From Chytridium lagenaria (lineage: Eukaryota; Chytridiomycota; Chytridiomycetes; Chytridiales; Chytridiaceae): a stretch of DNA of 64,000 nucleotides. This document shows positions 40,153-53,483 of this stretch, piece by piece. Position 1 is the stretch's first letter; each line of letters opens with the position of its first letter. The stretch covers positions 186,001 through 250,000 of the forward strand of contig JAHLKC010000040.1 in the NCBI GenBank assembly GCA_025449115.1, given 5' to 3'. Below the pieces are notes generated by a model. That model saw nothing but the letters and a program-made list of their open reading frames with translations, had not been told where the DNA came from and did not search any database. The position numbers and the translations under genes are program-made.

Positions 40153-43100
40153 TCACTCGTCATCATCGTCATCAAAGGAGAGCACGTTGCCCAAAAAGCG
40201 CGTGTTGCGACCGATGTCTGCCGTCTTGGTCTTGGATTCAACATCCATGAAAGAGACATTGGCTGGAGGCTATCAACGAGAGCATGGAGACTCGATTAGC
40301 ATACGCGGAGCAATAAAGAATGAATGAACAAGGATGAGCACATATACAAACCATATTCTCCTTTGACGCAGCTTCAGACATAAGAGTATCTTCTGCGGTT
40401 GAGGTGGTTAAATTACTATTTGATTCTTCAACTCGTCTTCTCTTGGTCTGCAAGAACTATATAAGAATCTAAATCATGAATATAAAATAGCCTTACATCT
40501 GACAGCGGCGACTTAACGCTGACTCCAGACTCTGGTTCCGGGGTCACACTTCTTGCACTTGCGCCGCCATCCAGTACTCGCTTCTTTGACACTTCATCCT
40601 CCTCATCCTTCGACTAAAACAATAAACTTAATCAATCAACCAAAGACAAGAAAACCAACCATATCGCCAACATTGGGCTCGACCGCAGACTTCTTCGACA
40701 TCCTTTCAGTGAGTTTCTTTGGTTGACTTCTAGCTGATAAGAAAGGTCTCGGGATATCCTCCATCACAGGTGTCGGCTCTCGTACCCTCCTCAATTCTTC
40801 ATCTTCTTTATCCCTCTCTTCCTCCTCCTCGTCATCATCGAAACTCAACGCCATCATAGTCCGCACGGGCTTGATCTTCTCTTTCGGTTCCTCAGCCGGC
40901 ACAACCTCCTTGACTGGTTCCGGATTCATTTGCTAATACATCAAAGTCAACACCTTTTTAATTCCATTCTAGAGCTTCTAAATGACTCACACTCTTAGCT
41001 AAAGCCTCCTCCTGATGACGTTGAAGAGCGGCATCCATAAGATCATCATCAAAGTCCCAATCATTCGAGAGTTGTTGACCCTTACCCCTCCCCTCCCCCT
41101 CCGAAGACACATCACTCTCCTTTCCGACATCCTCATCGTCACTATCTTCAACGGTTTCCTCAGACACTTTTCTGGCGTTTTCTTTCGTCGGTAAAGCAAA
41201 CTTGATAATATTCGAATTTTCAAGCAACTCGTCCGAGTTCAATCCCTCAGGAATAAACCACTTGACCTCATCAGCTGCCGATGTTAAGATAACCAGGATT
41301 TATGAAAAAAACTTACGGTTTATTTTGTCCTCCTCGAACTTGAACAACCGAAAAAGAATTTGAAGATGTCGACTCTTTTTAATCGCTCTTCGTTGTCGTT
41401 CACTAATAACTAAACAAACTTTAATAAACAAAATCGCAGAAAAACTTAACTCTTTTCTTCTAAATCTTGTTTCTCCACAAACGTTCTGTTCTCGCGGAAT
41501 GCCGCCACCTCTGACAATGTCTGTGTTGCAAAAAAAGAAAAGGTCAATCGTAAAATTCGGATATAATAATCACTAACAATCATCAACCACTCCATTACAC
41601 TCTTCTGACGAACCACCAAGTATGATAAAGCTTTATCCACTTTCTCCTTCCACGACAGGCTGACAACAATGAGTATCACCCATATTCGCAAAAAATATTA
41701 CCTCGTGTTTACTTCATAATCATACTTCCTCGCCCTATATCAAAAAAAATCTAAGCAAACAAAGACCGATGCAAAAATTCCCTACATCTGCGCCTTTGCC
41801 GAATTCTCAATGACCTCATACGGCCGATTACTCTGCAACCTAATACAATCTGCCCTCGTTTTCGGGAACATCAACTACAAAATCTATCAACCTACATCCA
41901 AAACTTCCACTCCTTACTTCAACATATATCATCGGATTATCTGCTGCTCGTTTCGCAAACTGCTTCATAAGGAACGAGATAAAGGGGACAATTTTCTCGT
42001 ATCCCGGACATTGCGTTGAAGAGCCCCGGAATTTGGTGACGCGGCTAAAGAGTTCAAGTACAGAGAGCTTGCAAAAACGAGTTAATGAGGAAAGCGAGGA
42101 AGGGAGTACCCTATAAAAGAAGGCCTGCATGTCGAGTTTGACAAAGATGCGATGAAACATGACAACAATCATTTGAAAGTACTTGTCTTCCAACGTTTCA
42201 TATTGAGACAAAAGTTCGCAGTAAGTGTCAACAACATTTTCCGATGCAAATTCCTGGAAAAGCGCGATAAGCAAGAAAGTCTAAAGCAACAAGTCCTACC
42301 GTCTCAATCTTCTCAAACCGAAACTCATGTTCAATGTACTCTGCTGTCGGCAACTGCTCTTCATCCTCCGACAACACATCCTGCACAACAGCTCCGTCAT
42401 CCACTAAAAAAAACCAAGATTAAAACTCCACAAAAGTCCCTTCTACAAACCGTCATTCCCCGTCTTTTTCGGTTTTGCCTTTCTCGCCTTCTTCTTCTTC
42501 CTCACAAGCATCGTTTTCTTCTCCTTGGAATACCCTTTCAACATTTGAAGCAGAATATGAATTGTCTCGATAAGCGATTTAAGATATCTGCGCATTAGTT
42601 TAACATTTGAAAAGACAACTCTTACGGATTATTAGGACCCTTAAAGTTTTTGCAGAGCTTAATAATGAGTTCAGTAGTGGAATGTTCGTAGTAGAGGTTA
42701 TTTTGAATGTTATCGGAGGCTTCTCTCCATTCCTCCGATTCGGACTGGGCCATCAAGTCGAGGGAGACCAACTAGAGAAAACAAGAGAGAAGGATCAGTC
42801 ACTACGTGGAAGTAAAGATTTGAGTGATTACCAATTGCTTAAAACAATCAACTGCTATTTGAAGGTCAAAGGTTTTTGTTTTCTATAAATATCGAAATGG
42901 AAAGAGCGGTGTATGAGTATTATATACAGCGGGAAGTTCTTTGCAACCTTTTCTGCATCATACGTCCCAATTCTCCTTAGTATAAACGCGACTCCTCTAA
43001 CGTTTAAGATATCCGAAACAGTGTCGAACCCAAACCGTCCAGACTTATCCTTATTCTTAAGATCAATTGAGTTAAAATTAACGAATAAAGAAAAAATTTA

Positions 43101-44749
43101 GAATGGAAATAAGGGCTTAAAAAGAATGAGGAATTGACATACCATGATTTTAAGTGCTTGGTATTCCAAGAAAAACGTGATAATTTTCAAAAGCTGAACA
43201 TGATGCTCTTCACTGACAGTATTTCTTTCCATATCAATATCCTTTTTAATAGAGTCGACAACAGCTGCAAAACAATTCTTAAAGAAAAATAAAACATGAC
43301 GCAGAACATACCATTAAAGGCGTTCTCGAGAAAACATATCAGCGGTATTTCGAAGAACCTCAAAAGCCTCTGGGCTGACAATCGACCGTGGTCGTGTAGT
43401 AATCGTTTGTTTCTACAAAAATAAGAAAAACTACAACGAAAAAAACGCCCATGGGGCAACGAACCATCACATCCGCCTTCATTTTCACAGACCTTCCATC
43501 CTTTTTCCCTAGATCCAAAGAATTGCCTATAGAGTGTACAGCTTTACTTGTTTGCTGATGAAGATTCGCCACTCTTCCATTCTAATCACAAAATGAGCTC
43601 AAAGGAACTTGCGACAAACACAAAGAAAGAAGCAGTGTTTAATCACCCCAAGTTCAATCGACAACGTTCCACCAAACCTTGAATGTCTAGAAGACGACAC
43701 CTGCGGCCCGACTTTATGTACTCGTTCGTCTTTCATGAGCCTAGCCAATTCCGATTCCTAGCCAAACCCTCCCATTAAAATCTTATACTTGTATTAATGT
43801 TCTCACCGATCGCTCAAAAACGTCCGCCGGACTTCTATCTCGAAATATGTAATACACAATCTCCAGTATAATCGCCTTCCAATCCGCAAACTCCCTCTCC
43901 TTGAGTGACCCCGCAATCGTTATAATCAATTGTATAATATTCGACTTTTCAACGCCACTAAAAGTTGTTCCTGTACACATCTATCAATACGAATGAAACT
44001 CTCTGTAGCATCAAACCTGGAGCATGGATTGCGTGTATGCTTCTGTTGACGAAAAATAGCTCCACGTGGAGCATCCCTGATTGCCAGTAAATTGCGGAAG
44101 AGGAATAATATGATTCTGATACGCGCTTCATCTGATGAATTACGGTCCCTACACGACATTAGCTAAATCAAAAAAACAAATACGGGGACGCACTTGTGCG
44201 GTTGCGCAATAATCCTCACAAGCAACTGCATAATTTTCGCAAGCACTTTTCACTCATAAACGCCTCCTTATATCTTCTCAACACATGCGAATGATTCACA
44301 ATCTCTGGAGACTTTTCATCCACAGGCCAAGTCATTGGCACAAACAACTCAACTAAGTTCGTCAACAACATATTTCAACCGTATGAATTTACCAATAGCG
44401 GTAACCAATTTCATGTTGGTCTCAACATTGGTTATAAGGAGAATCGGGATAAGGTGTTTCTGGAGGACTTCCCATTTGCCGAGGGTGAGGAAGGCTTGAC
44501 GGTCAGGGGTCATATCGTCTTTCCGGAGGATACGTTTGAGGTCTTTCAAGCATTCTATTTGAGGCGTGTGGGGGTTGAGTGTGCGGTGAAGTGACCGAGA
44601 TTTTTGTTGGGCCTACCTGAGACTTCATCTCCGGGGATGTAAACAAGAGTCGTTCCAGCTTCAGGATCATCGGGATCAATATTCTTTTCCTCATGTCCAC
44701 CCAATGCAGTGCATATGGACAGCAAGTACTTTTCCTGGTTCTTGTCCAT
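40153..44749 (-). CDS. TOF1: Tof1/Swi1/Timeless replication fork protection protein
   Basis: Family knowledge: partners Csm3/Tipin at the fork and keeps helicase and polymerase coupled. ATG 44749 starts MDKNQEKYLLSICTALGGHE, then TTLVYIPGDEVS, ECLKDLKRILRKDD, LTLGKWEVLQKHLIPILL and KLVTAIGKFIRL. This is the signature Timeless N-terminus. Helical exons follow (SNIIQLIITIAGSLKEREFA, ILEIVYYIFRDRSP). A basic KKKKARKAKPKK linker comes before YIEHEFRFEKIETEFASENV, VDTYCELLSQYETLEDKYFQ and MIVVMFHRIFVKLDMQAFFY. Acidic Ser-rich exons complete the tail, which ends RFLGNVLSFDDDDDE at 40153. There are about 20 short exons. Introns near 42410 and 43280 make several frames look broken. I did not verify every junction. 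Confidence 0.87.
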
Positions 44750-45058
44750 CCTTAAATAGCAAGCGACGGACGGCAGAGAGGTTGTATGTGGTGAGACGAT
44801 GCAGGTTTTGATGCAGATAAATGGGGAGGTTGATGAGAAGTCCAAGTCCGAAATCGTTGACAAGTTGACAGAAATTGGTTTTGAATCCAACATGACACAG
44901 TAAAATGTCCATGCCTGGAAATGTTGATACTGATTATGAACACCTTTCTCGTTTGTTTGTTTTCGCTCTCATAAATAACAAGGACATAGAAAACATGGTG
45001 ACCGCATACAGTAACCGCGCATTTTACAAAGAGAGTTTATATTTGAATATGAAGAAAA
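44750..45058. other. Promoter region of TOF1
   Basis: 309 bp between NDUFA5 (3' end) and TOF1 (start). An open frame continues upstream of the TOF1 ATG to about 44893, but without conserved residues. I treat it as a leader. Confidence 0.45.
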
Positions 45059-46129
45059 TTAAACAGTAACACTCTTCCACTGTCCCGGAGGAATAGCCTC
45101 CTCAAGGGCTCCCACGCCTATAACGATAAAGATTCTTTAATAACAAAATTCCAAGACATCTCCAACAATCATCTCAAACCCCAAAAAATCCAACTCAAAA
45201 GAAAAAAACTAGCTCACCTTAGCCCGCTGCAAAGCGTTCAACAAATTAATCTCATCCTCCGCCTGCTTAATCAACTCTTCAATCTGTCCATTATCAATCT
45301 TGGCCTCAATCTTTGAAACCGATTCCTCAGCCTCCACAATCTGCAGTCTGTGCTTCGTCATCGCTTCCACACTCTTTCTGTACACAGAGTGAGCCGGAAT
45401 TCTATCAACGTTGCTAAGGAGCTTGTGGTAGAGAGAGATCAACTCGGGACGGGGGTTGGGGTGGACGGGGATGCCATAGATGCCCGTGGTCTGTGAGTTT
45501 TAGAAAGGTATTGGATACTTAGTATTCGGTATATCAAAACTATTTGCAGACTATCCAGTAAATCGAAGCACGTCGTCTGAATCTCCAAGCTGTCAAGACA
45601 TTATGTTTTACCCTTGCGTTCTTCAATGTCTGGAACACATAACCCGTCTAAAAATTCGAAGTATAGTTTCTGTCCTATTCGAGCCAACTCGCTTATCCGC
45701 AATTGCTTCCACCATTCCTCCTCCATTCAAACGTCTCCCCGATCCATACATCGATATGTCCACTAATATCTTCTTATCCTTCCTCTTCAAATTTCAAAAC
45801 CGGTGTTTAATTCATTTGCTAGTTCAATGTTATCCAACATCGCCGACCGCTCCATCCTTCAAGTACATTTCAAATTACCCCGTCCTCCACATTTACCGAA
45901 TGAAACTAACGCGGCCCTAAGCCGCAATCTATACCGACCACTCAAGATCCATTTGCTCAACCAACCACCATCACTAATCCTGTAACACCCCTTCAAAGTT
46001 CCCTTAACAAGACCTTCCCCACACCATACGACATCCATGCCAAATCCATCTTGAGCTACATTGACGAGCGAAGCGATGTATTACCTCCTTGAGCTTGACG
46101 ACCTGACGAAGGACTCTTGAGCTGAACAT
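45059..46129 (-). CDS. Complex I subunit NDUFA5 (B13 type)
   Basis: Accessory subunit of the mitochondrial NADH:ubiquinone oxidoreductase matrix arm. Exon 1 (46085-46129) gives MFSSRVLRQVVKLKE, a short basic presequence-like start. Exon 2, from about 45491, gives TTGIYGIPVHPNPRPELISL, YHKLLSNVDRIPAHSVYRKS, VEAMTKHRLQIVEAEESVSK and IEAKIDNGQIEELIKQAEDE. The last exon reads VGALEEAIPPGQWKSVTV, stopping at 45059. This is the full PF04716 pattern with conserved TTGI and AY/VYR. The first intron is about 590 nt, far above the local norm. All exons are in frame without repair. Presence of complex I excludes Saccharomyces-like yeasts. Confidence 0.9.
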
Positions 46130-46656
46130 GGTATTGAGATTTCGAGTGTTACACAGTAAAAATGAAAAAGCTATGGACGTTTGGATGCTATAGTGGAAGC
46201 TTGTAGGATTTGGAGTTGGACAACGGTCAAAGGGTTGAGGTCCATATGGGCTTTATATTTGGATAATTTACAGATTATTTAAGATTTGACTTAGCATGCG
46301 CAACGTGTTTAAAGTGTCCTTGAAAGCCGTATTTGAATTCCTTGAAATTTTATCTTTATGTATTCAGTATTCTTCCGTCTTATACCCTTGAATTTTACTC
46401 TTCGATCGGACGATTTTAACAAAGAAGGTCAAAGATGATTCATTTAAGAAATCTGGTGTTCTTACTTCATATCTTGTGTTAATTTCCACCGTTATAAATA
46501 CATACTATTACGAGTGATATACTGCTTTTGTAACGTATTTATTTCTTTACTTCTGATCAGCAAGTATATTCTTGATATCTCCTACGCAGCTAGTAATTAA
46601 AAACTCCATCATAATAAATTTATGAGCGCAACGATATTCATTCAGCCAAAAGCTAC
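46130..46656. other. Intergenic, no gene seen
   Basis: AT-rich region: 5' flank of NDUFA5 and 3' flank of the oxygenase gene. No supported frame. Confidence 0.5.
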
Positions 46657-48073
46657 TCAGTGTTTCAACCCTTCAAGTTCTGCTTGACGCTCCTTGAACG
46701 GGGGGACGCTGACAATGATAGCTGCTTTGGCGTAAATTTCATCCCGTAGCAAAGGTTCGTTGCCCATAGCCGGAACTCTAATGAGATGCTCTTCGTGAAC
46801 TGGCTTCTGACACCACACCACATCAGTCCGTTTAGATACAGATAGGTTTTCATACATATGCTCAATGGACATCTCAAGATCATATAACCGATCCCACGTA
46901 GTAAGGCAGAGTTGAGGATCTTGATCACCTTCCCACACGTCGCGCTCTCGCTGAGGTTGAGTACCCGCATCCTTATTGTTGTTAAAGGTGACCTCCTCAT
47001 CGCCAGCGTCGCCATCAACGTCGTCGTCACAGTCTTCCTCAAAGTCCATCTTATACCACTCAACGTGTCTATCCACGTCGTCCCGTGAAAAAACAGGAAA
47101 GTATCTCGCATTGTAATCCAAGCAGATTCACAACCTGCTTTAAAGCCAGATCCCTCCCCACAAGCACAGGCGGGTCAGAGCTTCTTGGCGACGTTGCGTA
47201 AGAGTGAAAGCACCCAAACCCCAGCTTTGTACCGTTTGGCGCAAACGTAGGATCAGAGAGCGCGTTTTCAAACATTCTGAACATGGGAAGAGATTTGATA
47301 TCAACGGTGTGAACTTTATGTAATAATTCCGCAGGTTCAAGTCGATGAATATTGTAGGTCAATGTGATGCGATGGCCAGATGTAATTTCATGGATCTCAT
47401 GCTCAACGTCAGAGTAAAACGCAGCCCATTTTAGGCTTGAGGACGCAGGATCCTGGTTTGCCCAGTCGATAGAATGGCTCTGCTCACCACGCCTCACAAC
47501 AAGTTCGCCGCCCATAAACTGCGTGGGCAAGCATACCACCAATGAAGCAAACATGTTGGTGGATGTGGGGGTATCAACGTGAGCTTTAAAATGCCCACCG
47601 GACTGTAAACGTTCAACTTGTACAGAGAAAACAAAAGACCTTTCACCATAGGGTTAAGGTATCGAGTGAGATCCGCAACAAGGTCTGGATGTTCAGCAGG
47701 ATGAAAGTTGCATGCGAATTGGTTTAAGGTTGAGTTGAAGCGCTTTGCGATAGGTTTCGTCGAAAACGCGCTCTTTGCCGAGACCGAATGAAGCTGGAGT
47801 CGAGGACTCGACGAGTTTGGTGATGCAGGTGGAGGTGAGGGGAAGTTTGATGGTGCATGCGCCGTCAGTGGGGTGATCATGGAAGATTCTGAATTGGTCT
47901 CTGTTCAGATGGATAGAGCCTGCGCATTGGAATGACCAGGTTTTGCCATCTTCTTGATGGATGCCAGAGAGATTGGAAAGGTGGTGGTGGTGGTGGTGGT
48001 GATTACGTTTAGAAGAAAGACGCTTGCTGTTCCACTGACGACAAACAGAAGCAGTAGTGATGGTACCATCCAT
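46657..48073 (-). CDS. 2-oxoglutarate/Fe(II)-dependent oxygenase
   Basis: Predicted non-haem iron oxygenase of the prolyl-4-hydroxylase-like fold. Seen: CAGSIHLNRDQFRIFHDHPT, SFGLGKERVFDETYRKALQL, VKGLLFSLYKLNVYSPGGHF. Next is the first iron site KAHVDTPTSTNMFASLVVCL. After PTQFMGGELVV and WAAFYSDVEHEIHEITSGHR come the distal His and ITLTYNIHRL. A C-terminal extension of about 250 residues with an acidic stretch (EEDCDDDVDGDAGDEEV) ends AIIVSVPPFKERQAELEGLK at 46657. Fungal proteins of this architecture are common but their substrates are unknown. The frame breaks at about 47600, where a C is missing before GGHFKAHVD. The start is uncertain: ATG 48073 is the first good one, but the same frame is open to an acceptor-like site near 48200, so an upstream exon may exist. 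Confidence 0.75.
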
Positions 48074-48923
48074 GTCAACTCCATAGGATTGCGGGTGTAA
48101 GGGGTGATGAACAACAGCCGTTGCAGGCGTGAAGTGATCATTACTGGAAGATGGTTTATTTGTATTTGCAAGAGTGTCATTATTTATTTGAGCGACAACA
48201 GGTTCTGTGAGAAGTGAGTATGTACATAATAATTGTATGTGCGTGTATATGTATTGCATGCAATGTATGTAATGGATGTAATGTATTGTATGTAATGTAT
48301 GTAATGTATTGCATGTATTGTATTGGATATTAAAAAGTATTTTCTTAATGAATAATATAAAAGTACATAACATATGATAGATATCATATCAATCTATTAT
48401 ACATAAATACTAATATCATGTAAATATAAAACATTTTAAATGCAATCTGCACATCTGTAAATATAATAATAATTGTTGTTGACACATGAAAAGAGAGTCA
48501 GCTGATATAAATATTTAAAGATCTTCATTCTTTTGTTATTTATTATCATTTCTCACCATCTTATCTTGCGTGGTACAAGATGTAATCAGTTCCTCTTTCA
48601 CTCTTTAAATTTTCTTTTTTTTTTTCTCTTTTTCTTTTTTCCTTTCCATGAATTAACATTATTATTGTTTACCACATCTACTATATAAATACATTATTAT
48701 TATATGACGATGATATCTATTTATCTATGAAATAAATAATTGATTAAAATACTATTATTATTTCATCATCAGCCGCATAGTGCTCACCCAACCAACCCTC
48801 ACAGCCCATTTTATTTCATTTTACTTCTTTCTTTTCTCACATCCACCCCACTGCTCTGCTACACATACACTACACTACATCTACACTACACCTACAACTA
48901 CACTACAACTACTCTCGAAAAGA
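48074..48923. other. AT-rich divergent region with microsatellite
   Basis: Promoter area for the oxygenase (minus) and the carrier (plus). It holds a TGTATG/ATGTA microsatellite, long T and ATT runs and, just before the carrier start, a CTACAC-rich leader. Confidence 0.5.
48246..48326. repeat. Degenerate TGTATGTAA-type microsatellite
   Basis: Irregular tandem units of ATGTATGTA, ATGTATTG and ATGGATGTA over about 80 bp. Minus-strand translation gives the His/Ile/Tyr repeats that make a spurious open frame here. Confidence 0.8.
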
Positions 48924-50500
48924 ATGTTTAGCTCACCAAAGAACTCGGTTGCTGCTGCTGTACAAGCTGCTGCATCTTCCTCTTCTTCATCATCATCATC
49001 ATCTTCATCTTCATCAACATCATCAATGCACTCCTCATCTTCTCCCTCGTCGGCGGTATCTGCAGTCGCTGCAGTATCAACTTCCCCTCAGATGGCTGCC
49101 ATTGCAGTCGCAGCGTCAGCATCAGTCGCATCATTCAACATCTTCCTCACCACCTCCAACACCTCCACTCCCTCACAGAATTCCAGAGATATAGGAGTGA
49201 GTGCATATTTTTGTTTGTTTGATGACGTTCTTTACTTGAAACTAATCATTACCTTTCTTCACATTCAGACAACTTCATCTCTGGCGCGGTAGCCCTGTCC
49301 ACGGCATTTGCTGCCATGCATCCTTTGGACACCCTTAAAACAAGAATGCAGGCTAGTGTCGGCTCTTCATCACAAGGCGTTGGTCTCCCCCCTCTTCGCG
49401 CCATCTTGACCACGGATTTCTTTAGAACTCTTGGAAGAGGGTTCCTCGCTAGTGTCCTTGGGGCGGGTCCTCAGGTAATAAGAAATGAAGATGCGGTCTT
49501 GTGCCCACATTTTTCTATCATTTGAGAAACATCATTTACTTACCAAATTCCGTGTCATTACCATAAACAGGGTGGACTTCGTCTCTCCTCGTACGAATTT
49601 ACAAAATACCACCTCCAAAATCACAACATTCACCACCTTGACCCTAAAATCATTGCCCCTTCCGCTAAACAACGGCCCAACCTGATTTCAAGTATGGCCT
49701 CACGTCCATCACTGCATCCGCCATCTCTGCTGTGGTCGGCGATCTGGCCTCATCCATTGTCAAAGTGCCGCGTGAGGTTATTACATCTCGTCTCCAGACC
49801 TCTTCGGGTGTTGGTCCAGGACAGGTTATCGACTCTATTCTTAGGACGCAAGGGCCCGCTGGTTTCTTTCAAGGGTTCTGGTCTACAACCGCAAGAGGTC
49901 AGTAAAAGTCCTGATGTCTTTATAAAACTTGTGCTTGGGTTGGAAGAGGTTACTAACCACTTTCTTTCATCTCTTAGATGCACCTTTCATGGTGATCCTC
50001 TTTTGCACCTACGAGACTTTTAAGCAATACCAACACCGATTTATTATTACAAAGTACCCCGAAATCGACGACGAAGTCCCCATTACCACAGTTCGTTCCA
50101 CCGTGTTTGGCGGCATTTCAGGTGCTCTCGCTGGGTTCCTTACAACACCCTTTGACGTTATCAAGACCCAAGTCATGACTTCTGCTGTGGGATCGCGTGC
50201 CACCCGTCCATGTTTGCGGTCGCACGTGATGTCGTCTTGTCTAAGAGGAACGCCATGTTTGCCAAAAACCCAAATGTGGGACCGATTGCAGGCAGAGTGG
50301 TTCCTCTTTCAGTTCTTTTCACCGGGGCGTCGCTCGTTCGGTTTGGTGGTTTGGAATTTGCTCCATTTTCTTTCCGGTAAGCTTCCTTTCTCCTATGCGT
50401 GTCCCTTTTTATATCATCCAAATTCTATTTCTAACATATCTCTTTTGTTATCAAGATTTATGAGCGATCGAAAGACTATCTTTACCACATCTCGGATTGA
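48924..50500 (+). CDS. Mitochondrial carrier family protein (SLC25)
   Basis: Inner-membrane solute carrier with three repeats. ATG 48924 opens a Ser-rich head including about 15 consecutive Ser (TCT/TCA microsatellite), then NFISGAVALSTAFAAMHPLD and TLKTRMQ (repeat 1). GGLRLSSYEFTKYHLQ follows, then GDLASSIVKVPREVITSRLQ (repeat 2). FWSTTARDAPFMVILFCTYE leads to GGISGALAGFLTTPFDVIKT (repeat 3), and the gene ends IYERSKDYLYHISD at 50500. The PxD/PxE signature of each repeat is present. Repeat 2 (VPREV) resembles the Mme1/SAM-carrier branch, but the substrate should be left open. Frame breaks occur near 49686 and 50205. The poly-Ser head is unusual for a carrier and its start may be further downstream. 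Confidence 0.82.
48976..49055 (+). repeat. TCT/TCA poly-serine microsatellite
   Basis: Run of TCT/TCA/ATC triplets encoding the Ser tract near the N-terminus of the carrier. Confidence 0.8.
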
Positions 50501-50814
50501 TTCAATCATCCACCTCCACCCCGCATGCATTTCCAACCCTAAACTATTTGTTCTTTATACCTTTGTCTAACTTTTATATCGAGCCCCAATGTAGGCTATT
50601 CTCCAACTGTTTTATTTGTTTATGTAACAAACTACATTTTTCATTAGTCTTTTTTTCGCTTCTCCCTGAGCGGTGTATAGATGTGCTTTAGTCTTTTGTG
50701 AAGACCTTTTCCGTTTATTTTGAAATGTTCCAACGCCGTATGTTCTCAGCGATGTCGTCGCGACTTTCCCTGTTGTAAGCATCACTTCTCACAGTTATAT
50801 TTAAAAAATCGCGG

Positions 50815-53450
50815 ATGCCTATCGCCTGTCCCCTTTCCAAAGTGAAAAATTCAGTTAAGACAAGGAGTTCCAAAAAATGCCGTTCAAGCAACCTCCTCAA
50901 CTCGTCCTGGTCCTCGTCCTCGGACAAAACCCCATCGAAGAAGAAATCGCCGACCACCAAACCCTTCACCACCAACACACAACAACCTACACCCTCCCCC
51001 GTCGCACCCGTTCCCCCTCTCCCTCCACCTTCCTCGACCGTCCCCGTCGTCGCCCAAGTCCCTCCCGCCGTCACAAAACGCAAAAGAAGACCTCAACCAT
51101 CTCTACTCGATACCCAAAGCCCTTCTCCCTGTTGACGGGCGACCCGGTTTAAGCTACCTCTGGGAATATCTTGTTGTGAATGGATGGAGCGATCGGACTG
51201 TGTTTGGGGTGGATGCGCTGTCGTTCAAGGCTGTGGAGAGGTGGGGGTTGCATCAGGGATTGGAGATGGATCAGATTTTGAATGTGGGGAGTGTGGATGT
51301 TGAGAGCGATGGGTGAGAGTTGAAAGTTTTACCTTATGCTCTTCACCGTCGCTGACATGGCTTATATAGGCGGAACCTCATTGATACATTGGACCTTGTA
51401 GCTGGGATGGGTCTCTTCACTTCTTCACCAAAAACCCCTCGTACCTCCCAAGTCTCCATTACCTCCGACGACACCACCACTGGACGCGTCGTAGTGATTC
51501 AATCGGACATTCTCTTGGATGCCGAACTCGAATCCTTGTTATTCGCTGAACCCGTTGAAGAGGATGCTTCGTGGATTGTAGCGGGATCCCGTAGTTTGGA
51601 ACCTAATGGACCATTCAAGACATCTTCCGAGAAACTAGAGTCTGTAAATGGGGAGTGGGAGGTTAATGTGTTGGGGACGCGATTGGAGAAGCCGGAAAGG
51701 TATAAGAGGTTAGGTGCTCCACCCGTTGCCATGAACCTGTCAGCTTTGGCGGTTTCGAAACTCGTGGCTTACGTGGAAGATCGGGCTTTGGAACTCGATG
51801 CTTTGGAAACGCGTGGCGGGGTCTCATCCACCAACAAGGGTTTAGAATCAGTCGTTACCCTCCACCCATGAACAAACTCACCATCACACCTCCACCCCCT
51901 CGCTCTGAATACCTCCCCCTCCTCTCCCATCTCACCAAAACCTCACCCTTTATCCTTAAAACCGCAAACCAATCCCCGACCTCCATCTGGCCATGGTCAG
52001 ACTCCACAGGTCTCCCCAATCCCCTCACCTCCCCAACCTCCCCAACCTTGCCGACCTTTCCCGACCCATTCTTAAAGAATACCTCACCCACTGGCGTTCC
52101 GTCAAACTCCAAACCCCGCCAACACCCCCAACCTCTCTCACCCCTTCACTCACAACCCTTCACCCAGACCTCCCAACACCTCCCATCACAACACACGCGC
52201 ACGCAAGGGTAGGGCTCATGGGGAACCCCAGTGACGGATTCCACGGTGCAACCCTCTCCCTCCTTATAGCCAATTTCTATGGTGAAGTCACGCTCATACC
52301 GAATCCTTCTGAACTCGATGAAACCGTCACCATTGCCCCGAACCCTGTGTGCGATCCGTTTTGGGTTTCAGAGCATTGAGGTTGCGAGCACGGTTTGTGC
52401 GAGAGATGGGTATTATGGGGTCGGGAGATTGTTTTTGGCGGGATGACGGTTTTTGTGGGGTTTTGTGTGGAACGAGGGTGCCGTTGAGGAAGAGGGGGTT
52501 TCAGGTGGTTTATCGGACAAATGTCCCTAGGTATATTGTTGTACTTTTCTTTCCCTCTCTTACCAATTCCTTCCGATTACATTTTCTTGTGTTGTCCTAT
52601 TCCCCCCCATTACATCGATCTGAACCATTTCATCAACAGACAAGTCGGCCTTGCCGGTTCCTCCGCGCTCATCACCGCTCTCCTCCAAGCCCTCATCCAA
52701 TTCCATGGTCTTGACAAGGACCCCACCTTGTTCCCACCCCACGTCCGCGCCAACCTGGCGTTGTCGGCAGAACGTGATGAACTCAATATTGCGGCTGGAC
52801 AGCAGGATCGAGTGATTCAGGCTTATGGAGGACTTGTGTTTATGGATTTTAATAGGACTTTGATGGAAAGTCGGGGGTATGGGGAGTATGAGAGGTTGGA
52901 GAGGGGGTTGTGCCGGAGGGTCTTTGGATGGGTAAATTGATTTTTTGGTTTGTGCTTTTTTTTTTTGGAATGGAAGCTGATGATGCGTTTTGTAAAGCTT
53001 TTGTTGCGCAGCCGTCGGACTCTGGTAAGTTCAGTTCATGCCTCCTTCTATTTTCGGGAATCAACACATCTTGATCTGTAATATCCAAATAGGCACCATC
53101 CACAGCAACGTGAAAGCGCGATTCCTTAAAGGCGACCCAGAGGTATACACACACAAACCACTCCGCCGTGTCCAAACTCACCCTTTCCTTAACCCCCAAG
53201 ATTGTTGCAGCCATGAAACATTTTGCGCAACTCGCCAAACGTGGACGAGACGCGTTGCTCAGTGGCGACGTGAGCGGGTTTGCGGAATTGATGGATGAGA
53301 ATTTTGATACGAGGAGACGCATTTATGGGGATGAGGTTATTGGGGAGATGAATTTGAGGATTGTTATGATTGCAAGGTCGTATGGGCATTCGGCGAAATT
53401 TTCGGGTAAGAGTTTATGTATTATCTTTCATTTGGTTTTGAAGTGTTGAT

Positions 53451-53483
<33 letters not shown>

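Noticed and set aside
47693..48373. Long minus-strand frame with His/Tyr/Ile repeats as N-terminus of the oxygenase
   Set aside because: The repeats come from the TGTATG microsatellite and there is no good ATG; a start at 48073 or a separate upstream exon is more likely.
50715..51083. 122-codon minus-strand frame with Glu/Leu-rich helix-like text
   Set aside because: Antisense to the Ser/Pro-rich head of the fusion enzyme; the plus strand continues into recognised enzyme motifs. Not fully excluded.
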